Source: Bacteroidales bacterium (lineage in GTDB: Bacteria > Bacteroidota > Bacteroidia > Bacteroidales > UBA932). From it: 56,860 bases of DNA. The position numbers were made by a program, and so were the translations under genes. Shown here piece by piece: positions 25,889 through 34,902 of the stretch. Under the pieces are notes generated by a model. The model made no database searches. It was not told the DNA's origin and saw only the letters and a program-made list of their open reading frames with translations. The stretch is taken from contig JAFRXO010000038.1 in the NCBI GenBank assembly GCA_017443465.1, positions 1 through 56,860 of the forward strand. The letters are read 5' to 3'. Within the stretch, counting starts at the first letter, position 1. Each line of letters begins with the position of its first letter.

Positions 25889-28800
25889 TCATTGTGAGAC
25901 CGGGAATACCTTGTCCTGGTTGACATACCAAAGGTACCCGGAGACATTGTCATGCCCGAGAGCCTTCAGGAGTGACATATAGCCACGGACCTGCCTGACA
26001 TATCTTCCCTCAGGAGCATCTGCATCCGAGGCGGTGAACTTGTAGTCTATCACCACTGTCCCGGCCCCGGTCTCCACCACCCTGTCGGGACGCTGCAAAC
26101 GGCCCCAGGCATCAATCAGGGTAGCCTCATTCCTCACCATGCTCCTGTCAGACGGGAACCATCCCCTCCGGATTGCAGATTCGATCCTGGATTGGAGGAA
26201 TCCTCTGTAAGACGAGGCCTGCGAACTGTCCAGAAGGCCGGAACGGACTGCACTTCCCACTGCCCCGTCCAGATCGGAAGGGATCTCTACAGAGCCGAGA
26301 ATCCCGTGAAGGACTATACCCAGCCTGCGCTCGGAGGCTTCAGGCCCGGTGTGCCCGTCATCCGAGAAATAGTCATATGCATCGCTGCTCAGCGCCAGCC
26401 TCTCTGCCTCGGGGTCAATGGAGACGCACTCATATGCCATGGGCTGCGGAGGCGGTAATGGAGTGTCTTCGCCTTGCGGACGGTTCTGGCGCGGGGCGGA
26501 GAAATCATATGGATTCCCGAGGACGAAGCGCTCGCCGTCACCGTCTTCGCTACGAGTGAAACCGTTCGCGGATTCGGCGGCGAAACGGTGGAGAAGCGAT
26601 GAGAAACTGCTGTTGGAGTACCGCTTCGAAGCGTCCTTGGTTTCTGACGCGGCGCATATGACTGTCAAGCATTTAGATGCCCGCGTGAATGCCACGTAGA
26701 AGGTGTTTATCACATCTACGAAGAGATACCTGCGCTCCCGCGCATATGTTTCGGCGAACGGGGTGAACGGAGTCTTGTCTTTTGAGAGATGTATCCTGAA
26801 CAGGCTGTCAGACAGTCCGGGCATATGCTTGGTAGAGCCGGAGGCACGAGTCCAGAACGTAGAATCGTTACGGAAAGCGAGCTCGTTCCTGTCCGGTTTG
26901 TAGAAATAGATCACATATGGGAATTCCAGGCCTTTGGACTTGTGCACTGTCATTATACGCACCGAATCGCTCCCCAGAGGAGAGGAAATGGAGTCCTTGT
27001 TGTCCTTCCATTCCTCCAGGAAGCCGCCCAGATTGTTCCCGTTACGCGACACATAGTCCGAGACAAGGTCCAGGAACGAATGCACGTACAGGGTCTCGTC
27101 TTTCAGCACCCCGGGAGTCTCCTTTTCGGCCCGCCTGAGGAATTCTTCGCACTCCTCGATTATCGAATTGGAGTTCTCCGGAGACGGAAGCTCCTGATTC
27201 CCGACCATGTACCCGCTTATCCTGTCATTCCTGTCCCTCAGGCAGGACAGCCATGCCACCAGGGAACGCACCAGGGCCGAGGAACGGATCATCAGCGACT
27301 CGTCCGAAACCACAGGCACCCCCTTCCCTATCAGATAGGATGCGACACTTGAGCCTATGTCATTGGTGCGGACCAGGATTGCTATGTCACCATATTCCGC
27401 CCCGCGGCCGAGAGCATCCTCTATGAGGGCATATGCCCGGTCAAGCTGGCTCTCCTGCGGAGTGAAGACAATCTCCACATTCCCGTCCTGGTCTCCGCCC
27501 TTCATGCACTGCTGATGGAGGGACTCTTCGTTGTAAATCCGTGAGACAAGTCCGTCATCTCCAATTCCTTCCGCTGAAAGTGCGGCATCCAGGGAGTCGG
27601 CGGCAAAGCGGAAGAACGAATTATTGAAATCCACCACATTGCGCAGGCTCCTGTAATTGCCTGCGAGGGCTGAAGGACGGATGTCGCAATTGGACATATC
27701 CGCGCCCACTCCCTCGGAAAGGAGCCTCCAGTCAGACCCTCTCCAGCGGTAGATACTCTGTTTTACATCTCCTACTATCAGGGAATAAGGCATATTGGAC
27801 TGGGGCCTTTTACGTGAGAGATAATGGGATTCATGGTCCTGGCTTTCCTGAAGCAGGGGCCTGAGGTTCCGCCACTGGATCATTGAAGTGTCCTGGAATT
27901 CGTCCAGGAGGAAGTCCTCGTACCTTACGCCGATCTTTTCATAGATGAAGGGCGTGTCGGAGTAATTTATGATTCCCTGGAGGACCTCATCCGAATCGGT
28001 AAGGTCCATCACATTCTTCTCTTTCTTCAATTCGTCGAACTGGCGGTACAGGTCCGCGGCTATGCCCAGGTCATGAAGGCCTCCGTAAACCGCATTCGCC
28101 GTCACATATTCCTCCCACGCTCCGCGGTCGGACACGAATGAGGCGAACTCTTTTGCCGCTTGGGCGTAATCCTCCCCGAGCATATGGTCGTATTTCCCCC
28201 TGTCTGAAGCCCTGAAGGGCAATTTCCCTTCAATCAGGCGCTTCCCGGCAGTATTGCCAAAGTCAATGTCTACTCCGGGGACAACTTCAGTGAAGACCTT
28301 CAGCTGGTTGTAGAAGCCGTTGATAAAGTCAGCCGGGGCCAGGCCCGACGCAGATACCGCGTTGAACACTTTTTGGGAGACCGCCCTGAAAGCACCTGCA
28401 TAATCCTTCCTCACCTTGCGGCATAATGTCTCAAGTTCCCTGACCTTCTCGCGGCTGAAACCTTCCGAGGGATCGAATTCTCCGCGGGACTGTTTCATCG
28501 CTTCGACAGCCTCCCGGAACTGGACGGATTTAAGACTTACGGCAGCGTCGTTGAGCCGGCTCTCGACAGCAGCCTTCCGGCCTTCGGAAAGGCTCTCGAG
28601 AGCTCCCTGGGTCAGCCATTCCAGCATGCTGGAGTCTTCCTCGGAGAGGTCATCCAGAATCCTGTCGACGCTTTCGTGGATCAACGACTCCCTGTCCAGT
28701 TCTACCTGATAGGATGCATTCCGCCCGATTTCACGGGAAAAAGCCTTGAGGATGCGCTGGAAGAAGGTGTCGATGGTGCTTACGCTGAAAGAACCGTAAT

Positions 28801-29119
28801 CATGAAGGATGCTCCCGAGGCATCTCGAGGCCGCTGCGGACAATTCTTCCTCACTTGAGAACAAGGGTTCTCCTTCGCAGTCTTTACCCGGAATGAAGAA
28901 CTTGGTAAAAGCGGCCTTACGAGGATCCTTCGCCAGGGCATACAGTTCCAGGAGGATCCTGGATTTCATCTCCCCCATGGCCTTGTTTGTAAAGGTCACC
29001 GCAAGGATATGACGGAACGCATCGGGAACGTCGGGCTTGCCGAGGATACGCCTTATGTAGTTCTTGGCGAGGTTGAAGGTCTTCCCGGACCCTGCCGAAG
29101 CAGTCATTATCTCTATCAT
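25889..29119 (-). CDS. AddA-like UvrD helicase/exonuclease
   Basis: A longer frame exists, but ATG 29119, four bases after the AddB-like stop, gives MIEIMTASAGSGKTFNLAKNY and 1076 residues. The P-loop ASAGSGKT (6-13) begins a superfamily 1 helicase: ILAVTFTNKAMGEMKSRIL, then DEFQDTSMIQW, then VGDVKQSIYRWRG, then MTVHKSKGLEFPYV. The C-terminus has the RecB-type nuclease motif VVIDYKF (about 1023). It should process double-strand ends for RecA loading together with its neighbour. A 63-base gap separates it from DUF4290. Seven CATATG copies lie within 26374-26919. Confidence 0.9.
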   Translation of the reverse strand: MIEIMTASAGSGKTFNLAKNYIRRILGKPDVPDAFRHILAVTFTNKAMGEMKSRILLELYALAKDPRKAAFTKFFIPGKDCEGEPLFSSEEELSAAASRCLGSILHDYGSFSVSTIDTFFQRILKAFSREIGRNASYQVELDRESLIHESVDRILDDLSEEDSSMLEWLTQGALESLSEGRKAAVESRLNDAAVSLKSVQFREAVEAMKQSRGEFDPSEGFSREKVRELETLCRKVRKDYAGAFRAVSQKVFNAVSASGLAPADFINGFYNQLKVFTEVVPGVDIDFGNTAGKRLIEGKLPFRASDRGKYDHMLGEDYAQAAKEFASFVSDRGAWEEYVTANAVYGGLHDLGIAADLYRQFDELKKEKNVMDLTDSDEVLQGIINYSDTPFIYEKIGVRYEDFLLDEFQDTSMIQWRNLRPLLQESQDHESHYLSRKRPQSNMPYSLIVGDVKQSIYRWRGSDWRLLSEGVGADMSNCDIRPSALAGNYRSLRNVVDFNNSFFRFAADSLDAALSAEGIGDDGLVSRIYNEESLHQQCMKGGDQDGNVEIVFTPQESQLDRAYALIEDALGRGAEYGDIAILVRTNDIGSSVASYLIGKGVPVVSDESLMIRSSALVRSLVAWLSCLRDRNDRISGYMVGNQELPSPENSNSIIEECEEFLRRAEKETPGVLKDETLYVHSFLDLVSDYVSRNGNNLGGFLEEWKDNKDSISSPLGSDSVRIMTVHKSKGLEFPYVIYFYKPDRNELAFRNDSTFWTRASGSTKHMPGLSDSLFRIHLSKDKTPFTPFAETYARERRYLFVDVINTFYVAFTRASKCLTVICAASETKDASKRYSNSSFSSLLHRFAAESANGFTRSEDGDGERFVLGNPYDFSAPRQNRPQGEDTPLPPPQPMAYECVSIDPEAERLALSSDAYDYFSDDGHTGPEASERRLGIVLHGILGSVEIPSDLDGAVGSAVRSGLLDSSQASSYRGFLQSRIESAIRRGWFPSDRSMVRNEATLIDAWGRLQRPDRVVETGAGTVVIDYKFTASDADAPEGRYVRQVRGYMSLLKALGHDNVSGYLWYVNQDKVFPVSQ

Positions 29120-29123
29120 ATCC

Positions 29124-32012
29124 CTACCTCCCGCATATGTTCTTGAAATCACAGAACCTGCACGAATCGGTGTCCGTCGCATGGCTGAATCCTACCTGGG
29201 TGGAAGCGATCTCGTCCAGGAGGGAGTCCAGTCCGGAGGTGATTCCTTCGTCAAAAACCTCCCTCGCCCCCTCGCCGAACATCGAGACCACTCCGGTACT
29301 TGGAAGGCCGACCATATGATAAACGGTGTTGTCCAGTTTACCGTGGTAGCCGGAATTCTCCATGAACCTGTCGTAGAGGAACATCTGGATTGCGATCTTC
29401 GGTCTCTTGCCGTCCTTTGTGTCCTTGGCAAAAAGGGCCTCGACTACCTTGCGCGCAGCCGATGCATCAGCCATATGCTTTTCACCGTCAAGCACTGTCC
29501 CGGTCTTGTAATCCACCACCCGAAGAACTCCGGGGATGAATGAATCGACCCTGTCGATGAAACCGTAGAAACGGAATCCTTTCCGCGTCCACGAGCCTTC
29601 CTTCTCCAGGCCGAACACCTCGAAGCCTTTCGCACCGCTGCTGTCAAGGATCTTGATGTCGCACTTAAGTGTCTCAAGGACATATCTTTCTATGAGGGAC
29701 CGGGTCACCAGGTCGCGCCCGCTCACCTGGGGAGACTTCATCTTCTCCTCGATCAAGGCGGAAACCATGGACCTGATTTCCTTGCCCCTTCTGGTCCATT
29801 TCTCAAGGTCTGCCTTCGGAACGAAGACACGGTCCGTAGAAGATCCGTTCAAGAAGATGTCCTGCATCACCTTGTGGAAAATGGTGCCTATCATGCCCCC
29901 GTCCAGGGATTCGGCGACTTCATTCTCAGCCTTCAGTCCCTTCACCTTCTGATAGTAGAACTTGGCCGGGCAAGTGAGATAACTCTCTAAAGAGGTGGCC
30001 GACAAGCCTTTCTGACGTATCAAGGCCACATCTTCCTCTGTCTTCGCTATGTCCTCCAGAGGTGCGACCCTGATGGATGCGGTGGCTACGTAACGCTGCA
30101 TCCTGATTCCGAACCTGTCATGGTACTGGAACTCCAGTTGCTTGATGTAGCGGCTCTCCTCCCCTGTCTTCAGCCCGTCCGCACGGGAATCGCATACCAT
30201 CCACACATTGCGGGCACGTTGGATGAGGCGATAGAAATAATATGCCCACACACGGTCCTGGTGTTCATATGTCGGGAGATCGAATCCGGCCCTGAGCTCA
30301 GGCGGGATGAAGGAGGATTCAATGCTCTTATGAGGGAATATGCCCTCATTGGCAGAAAGAAGGATGATGTTGTCAAAGTCCAGGGCACGGGTCTCCAGAG
30401 GTCCCATGATCTGAAGGCCGCGGAGCGGCTCCCCTTCGAATGGCACGCTAACAGGGGCAAGAAGCTGCTTGAGAAGGCGCACGAAGGTCGCAGGAAGGAT
30501 GGCAAGGGGCCTCTCACAGAGATCCTTGATGGCGATATAGAAAGCCTTTGCGAATGTCAGTTCCAGTTCTTTGGCCTTGAATTCCTTCAAAGCAACGGCG
30601 AAACGAAGGCAAAGTCCTTTAAGATAGAGTCCGAGCTGCTGTATCTGAGATGCTTCCGTGGATTTCGGATCCAGGACCACCGGCCTGAAGACTGCCTTGA
30701 AAAGGGGATTTGACACGAAGTCAGACTCCGGGACATAGAACTTGGAATCCTGGAATATCTGCCTGGTCAGTCCGTCGTCCGAAGCCACGGTCCTGAAGAC
30801 GTCATTAGAGAGGATCGCCCTCACATACCTGTGATAGAATGTCCACTCCCCTCTTGTCTTGCGCATATGAAGCTGCAGCAATGCTATCTGGGACATCAGG
30901 GCGAAGAATGAACTCCCTCCCATCGGGTATCCCATGGTCACGTTGATGTCACGGATTCCGGAAGGTATGGAATTCAAGAGAGGCAGAAGCAGATTCTCAT
31001 CCGGAAGCACTATGGCGGTCCTCTGCCAGTCAGGCTGAGACCCTTCACCTCCTCCGGCAATCAGTTTCTCGAGCAATGAACTTGCGATGCTGGCCTGCCC
31101 CGTCGAGGACGGGACACTGACCACTGAAATCTCAGGCAAAGGCAGCCCCCCGGGATCCAGAGGGAAGTCCTGAGGATAATCTGCAAGGTTCCCGGCCATG
31201 AATCTGGAGGCCTGGTTCGCTGGATCATGGATGATTTCAGAGGAAAAATCCCAGCAGAACCTGGCGATACCGGCACGGCGCATGGCGGTCATAACCTTCT
31301 TCTCACAGCCGTTCAGGGCATTGAGTCCGACGAAGACGAAACTGCTGCAGCCTTTGAATTTCCCTGCCATGAGATCGGCGATCCCATCTCCCACGGCAGC
31401 AAGGGCCCTGTAGGCCATGCCTTCATATGCCATTCCCTTCGACCTCAGGACGGAGTTGAAAGACTTGTAGATTGGATACATCATGTCCCACAAACGCATG
31501 AAGCGGTCTTTCGTGCCTCCTGATGAAATGGATGGTCCCTTGAAATGCCCTATCAGAGCCTCCACGGCAGCACGCTGGGCCTCATTCTCGATCCAGTCGA
31601 AACCGCTGTCGATTGCACGGAACTCGGATATGTTGGTGAATATCCTGGAAGGATCGGCGAGGTACTTGTCCACATCGTCGAAGTCAGACATCAGGATGTC
31701 GCCCCAGAACACGAATTCATCAAGCGGGTCCGGCTGCTGGCGTGCATCCCTGCAGCACTGCTCGTAACAGCCGTACAGCTCCAGCATCAGCGCCGTACGC
31801 GAAGTCTCCCCGAATCCTGTGGCACGATAGAAGAAATCATTCATCGTGTAGATCTGGGGCGCGGCAAAGGCCGTGCGGGATTCGGCTGCACAGATTCCGA
31901 GATATTTCATGAAGAAAGCCATGCTCCTCCTGTTGGGGAAGATAAAGCACCGGCCTGAAATGTCTCCCTCACGGAAATAATGACGTGCGACTTGCTCTAG
32001 AAAAGGTGTCAT
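29124..32012 (-). CDS. AddB-like PD-(D/E)XK nuclease with Fe-S cluster motif
   Basis: The start 32012 gives MTPFLEQVARHYF and 962 residues. Upstream in-frame codons (to 32099) lie in the promoter. The RecB-type nuclease core RVVDYKTG is near residue 830. Four cysteines fit the AddB iron-sulphur staple: one in YLTCPAKFYYQ (about 681) and C951-x2-C954-x5-C960 at the very end. The N-terminal helicase-like part lacks a canonical Walker A, as in AddB. With the AddA-like protein it should form the recombination-initiating complex. The promoter leaves almost no leader. Confidence 0.88.
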   Translation of the reverse strand: MTPFLEQVARHYFREGDISGRCFIFPNRRSMAFFMKYLGICAAESRTAFAAPQIYTMNDFFYRATGFGETSRTALMLELYGCYEQCCRDARQQPDPLDEFVFWGDILMSDFDDVDKYLADPSRIFTNISEFRAIDSGFDWIENEAQRAAVEALIGHFKGPSISSGGTKDRFMRLWDMMYPIYKSFNSVLRSKGMAYEGMAYRALAAVGDGIADLMAGKFKGCSSFVFVGLNALNGCEKKVMTAMRRAGIARFCWDFSSEIIHDPANQASRFMAGNLADYPQDFPLDPGGLPLPEISVVSVPSSTGQASIASSLLEKLIAGGGEGSQPDWQRTAIVLPDENLLLPLLNSIPSGIRDINVTMGYPMGGSSFFALMSQIALLQLHMRKTRGEWTFYHRYVRAILSNDVFRTVASDDGLTRQIFQDSKFYVPESDFVSNPLFKAVFRPVVLDPKSTEASQIQQLGLYLKGLCLRFAVALKEFKAKELELTFAKAFYIAIKDLCERPLAILPATFVRLLKQLLAPVSVPFEGEPLRGLQIMGPLETRALDFDNIILLSANEGIFPHKSIESSFIPPELRAGFDLPTYEHQDRVWAYYFYRLIQRARNVWMVCDSRADGLKTGEESRYIKQLEFQYHDRFGIRMQRYVATASIRVAPLEDIAKTEEDVALIRQKGLSATSLESYLTCPAKFYYQKVKGLKAENEVAESLDGGMIGTIFHKVMQDIFLNGSSTDRVFVPKADLEKWTRRGKEIRSMVSALIEEKMKSPQVSGRDLVTRSLIERYVLETLKCDIKILDSSGAKGFEVFGLEKEGSWTRKGFRFYGFIDRVDSFIPGVLRVVDYKTGTVLDGEKHMADASAARKVVEALFAKDTKDGKRPKIAIQMFLYDRFMENSGYHGKLDNTVYHMVGLPSTGVVSMFGEGAREVFDEGITSGLDSLLDEIASTQVGFSHATDTDSCRFCDFKNICGR

Positions 32013-32017
32013 ATATG

Positions 32018-32048
32018 CAAATATATTTCTTTGGCGCGTTAATTGCAA
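32018..32048 (-). promoter_or_regulatory. Promoter of addBA with virtually no leader
   Basis: On the minus strand TTG (32048-32046) is followed after 20 bases by TATATTTG (32025-32018). The addB ATG is only five bases beyond the -7 box, about where transcription should begin. The message is therefore predicted to be leaderless or to have one or two leader bases. Confidence 0.65.
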
Positions 32049-32084
32049 CTTCCTTCCGGCAATAGCAACAAACATTTCACTGAC

Positions 32085-33380
32085 ATGAAAACTATACATT
32101 ATCTGGCACTCGCAGCCACAGCAACGGTTCTCCTGTCATACGGATGTACCAAGGACCACAACAGGGGCAGGTTCCCGGGAGATAACAGGCCCGATGCAAA
32201 ACCGACCGAGATTGAAGCGGTCCTGACAAATGACTGGACAATAAGATATGTCGGCCGCCAGGACGAGACCCTGGATGACGGGACCAGCGGCCAGTACGAA
32301 CTTTTCTCGGTGACGGCTTCCGCTTCGGCAACCGCCGCCAATTATTACTTCGATATCCTCCGGACTGACAAGACCATGTCAGACGAAAACGGGAACATGT
32401 ACGACGAGCTTACTTATTGGTATGACGGCAAACTCCTCGATTTCTTCGAAGATGACGTCAACATAGCCAACAAGAATGGCAACCAGTCTGTCAGCGGCAG
32501 CAGGGAATTCAGCTGGGACCGTCTCCTGGAAGGGAACTACAGGGTATATGTCTTCGGAGTGGATTCCAAGGGGAACCCCACCGGCAGGTATTCAATCATG
32601 GACCTGGCGCTCAAGCAGGAAGTCCCCACCGAGGATTATTCCAAGTGGCTGGGTAAATGGGAGGTAACCGGCACGAAGAAGGATGACCCCGAATCAACTG
32701 CCACCTACCTGATCGATGTCGTCCAGGCTGAATCCAACTACTCCTACTACATTGATGGCTGGGAGTGGGAAAACGGCACGCCACTCAAGACTGACCTCAA
32801 CGGCACTTGGTTTACCGCCTGGTTCAACAAGAACAACGGATCCATAGTGATCGCCCCGTTCGTGAGCCGTTCCATGACATTTGAAAACGGGTCGGGCCTC
32901 AACAAAGGAATCCCGAATGGTACATATGATTTGATGCTCGCCGGGAACTTCTATTTCAACGGCCTGAGCAGCACCATGAAAGAGGGTGAATACCATTACG
33001 TAGGAGGAGGCATCATCGCCGAGGCCTTCATGGAAAGTGAAGGAGCGGGTGCCATCAAGCCATGGAAGATCACCCTCGATGACTCCGGCTACACTACATC
33101 CTACACTTCGATGCAGTACTGGCTCATCGGCACTGATGACAACGGAGTTGACGTGGAACTGAACCCGGATGTACCTGTATTCCCGCTTACGATGACCAGG
33201 TCATATGTCTCTTCCATCACATCCAAGACTCCTCTCGCACACTCCCCGAAGGTTATCTCCGAGAACCCGATGGGAAGGCCGTCCTACACCAGGACAAGGA
33301 CAACAGGCACCAGGTCAGGAGCGAACGGAAACACCTTCGCAACCAGGAGCGAGATCCGGGCTGCGCAAAACAGGAAATAA
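32085..33380 (+). CDS. Bacteroidota lipoprotein, function unknown
   Basis: ATG 32085 gives MKTIHYLALAATATVLLSYGC, a lipoprotein signal with Cys21, and 431 residues; an upstream in-frame start would put 14 polar residues before it. The mature part is beta-rich with many aromatic residues (YYFDILRTDKTMSDENGNMYD, KWEVTGTKKDDPESTATYLIDV). It has repeated Asp/Asn-Gly turns resembling surface carbohydrate-binding or adhesin modules. The last 30 residues are unusually basic and Thr/Arg-rich. No catalytic motif is seen. It converges on hisS with a 14-base gap. Confidence 0.7.
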   Translation: MKTIHYLALAATATVLLSYGCTKDHNRGRFPGDNRPDAKPTEIEAVLTNDWTIRYVGRQDETLDDGTSGQYELFSVTASASATAANYYFDILRTDKTMSDENGNMYDELTYWYDGKLLDFFEDDVNIANKNGNQSVSGSREFSWDRLLEGNYRVYVFGVDSKGNPTGRYSIMDLALKQEVPTEDYSKWLGKWEVTGTKKDDPESTATYLIDVVQAESNYSYYIDGWEWENGTPLKTDLNGTWFTAWFNKNNGSIVIAPFVSRSMTFENGSGLNKGIPNGTYDLMLAGNFYFNGLSSTMKEGEYHYVGGGIIAEAFMESEGAGAIKPWKITLDDSGYTTSYTSMQYWLIGTDDNGVDVELNPDVPVFPLTMTRSYVSSITSKTPLAHSPKVISENPMGRPSYTRTRTTGTRSGANGNTFATRSEIRAAQNRK

Positions 33381-33394
33381 CTGAAGGATTAACC

Positions 33395-34801
33395 TCAGAC
33401 GCCCATAAAGGCAAGGATACCATCGAGATCAGAGGACAGGAATGTTCTCTGATCTCCTTTTTCAAGGTTCTTGATATTGACCGTACCGGCCTCTGCTTCT
33501 GAAGCTCCAGTTATGGAAAGGAAGGGCACGGACTTGTGCTCGGCATATGCGAACTGTTTCTTGAGCTTGGCTTCCTCGGGGAAGATTTCCACGCTGACTC
33601 CCCTCTTTCGGAGAGCCGCGGCGACAGGCAGGATGTACCTCACCTCCCCGGCTCCCATATTGGCGAACAGCAGGGTTGTGGACGATCCGAGCCTTTCCGG
33701 GAACTTTCCGAGCGCAAGGAGCACGTCATATATGCGGTCAGCCCCGAACGAAATGCCGACTCCGGAGACTCCGGGAAGTCCGAATATGCCTGTAAGGTTA
33801 TCATAACGTCCGCCTCCACAGATACTTCCAATCGCATAATCAAGGGCTTTGACCTCGAATATCGCTCCGGTGTAATAATTCAGGCCGCGGGCCAGGGAGA
33901 GGTCGATCTCAACCTCTGAATCAATTCCCGCAGAACCCGCGAGACTGAAGAGCTCCTCAAGCTCGTCCAGGCCCTTCAGTCCTTCCTGGGAGACTACTCC
34001 GGACGCAGAACCGCCGTTCATCAGACCCCGCATCAAGGCTATCTTCTCACTTGCAGTGCCACTAAGGGTGAGTATAGGTTCGATCACTGCCACCGCCTTG
34101 TCGTCCAAGCCTTTATCCTTCATCTCAGCCTTAACGGCATCGAGTCCGATCTTGTCCAGCTTGTCAATGGCGACGGTAATGTCAGTGACCTTGTCGGGGA
34201 AACCGCAGATTTCTGCAAGGCCGGTAAGGACCTTGCGGTTGTTTACCTTTACAAGAACACGGATATCCAGCAGTGAGAAGACCCTGTCCACTATCTGGAG
34301 GAGCTCCATCTCATTGAGGAGGGAATCCGATCCCACGACATCCACGTCGCACTGGCTGAACTCCCGGTAGCGCCCCTTCTGGGGCCTGTCGGCACGCCAT
34401 ACATTCTGGATCTGGAAACGCTTGAACGGAAAGGCGATCTCATCCCTGTGCTGGACCACGAAACGGGCGAACGGCACAGTCAGGTCATAACGCAGTCCTT
34501 TGCCGCACAGCTCTTTAGAAAGGGCGGCGGCACGCCAGGTCCCGTCTTCGTTGCGGAAAGAAGGCATATCCACACCCGAGAACGGGTCACCCGAATCCAG
34601 GATACGGAAAAGCAACTTATCCCCTTCATCTCCGTACTTTCCGAGAAGGGTGGAGAGATTCTCCATCGCAGGAGTCTCGATCTGGCTGTAACCATATGTG
34701 CGGAACACCGACTTCAGGGTGTCGAAAATATAATTGCGCCTGGCCATTTCATCCTGGCCGAAGTCTCGTGTGCCTTTTGGTATTGAAGGTCTCTGTGCCA
34801 T
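33395..34801 (-). CDS. hisS: Histidyl-tRNA synthetase
   Basis: This 468-residue class II synthetase begins [14 protein letters not shown], the standard HisRS opening. Class II motif 2 is [40 protein letters not shown] and the histidine-binding [14 protein letters not shown] segment are present. It charges tRNA-His. A typical anticodon-binding domain fills the C-terminus. A TAAATTTG box lies at 34838-34831 on the minus strand. Confidence 0.97.
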   Translation of the reverse strand: MAQRPSIPKGTRDFGQDEMARRNYIFDTLKSVFRTYGYSQIETPAMENLSTLLGKYGDEGDKLLFRILDSGDPFSGVDMPSFRNEDGTWRAAALSKELCGKGLRYDLTVPFARFVVQHRDEIAFPFKRFQIQNVWRADRPQKGRYREFSQCDVDVVGSDSLLNEMELLQIVDRVFSLLDIRVLVKVNNRKVLTGLAEICGFPDKVTDITVAIDKLDKIGLDAVKAEMKDKGLDDKAVAVIEPILTLSGTASEKIALMRGLMNGGSASGVVSQEGLKGLDELEELFSLAGSAGIDSEVEIDLSLARGLNYYTGAIFEVKALDYAIGSICGGGRYDNLTGIFGLPGVSGVGISFGADRIYDVLLALGKFPERLGSSTTLLFANMGAGEVRYILPVAAALRKRGVSVEIFPEEAKLKKQFAYAEHKSVPFLSITGASEAEAGTVNIKNLEKGDQRTFLSSDLDGILAFMGV

Positions 34802-34830
34802 GTTCCGAGCGATAAAATCATTAATTCCCG

Positions 34831-34869
34831 CAAATTTAACAATTATCCCGCGGAATTATCGTAAATTTG
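34831..34869. promoter_or_regulatory. Divergent -7 boxes for hisS and sppA
   Basis: TAAATTTG occurs on the minus strand at 34838-34831 (toward hisS) and on the plus strand at 34862-34869 (toward sppA, 33 bases before its ATG). Both match TAnnTTTG. Neither has an evident TTTG at 20 bases, so each is supported by one element only. Confidence 0.5.
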
Positions 34870-34902
34870 TTGCCTTTAGAAACATTCTAATAGCTGATTG
34901 AT

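Noticed and set aside
32013-32099. Longer AddB N-terminus from the upstream in-frame start
   Set aside because: The added residues would be encoded within the promoter elements and do not resemble the family.
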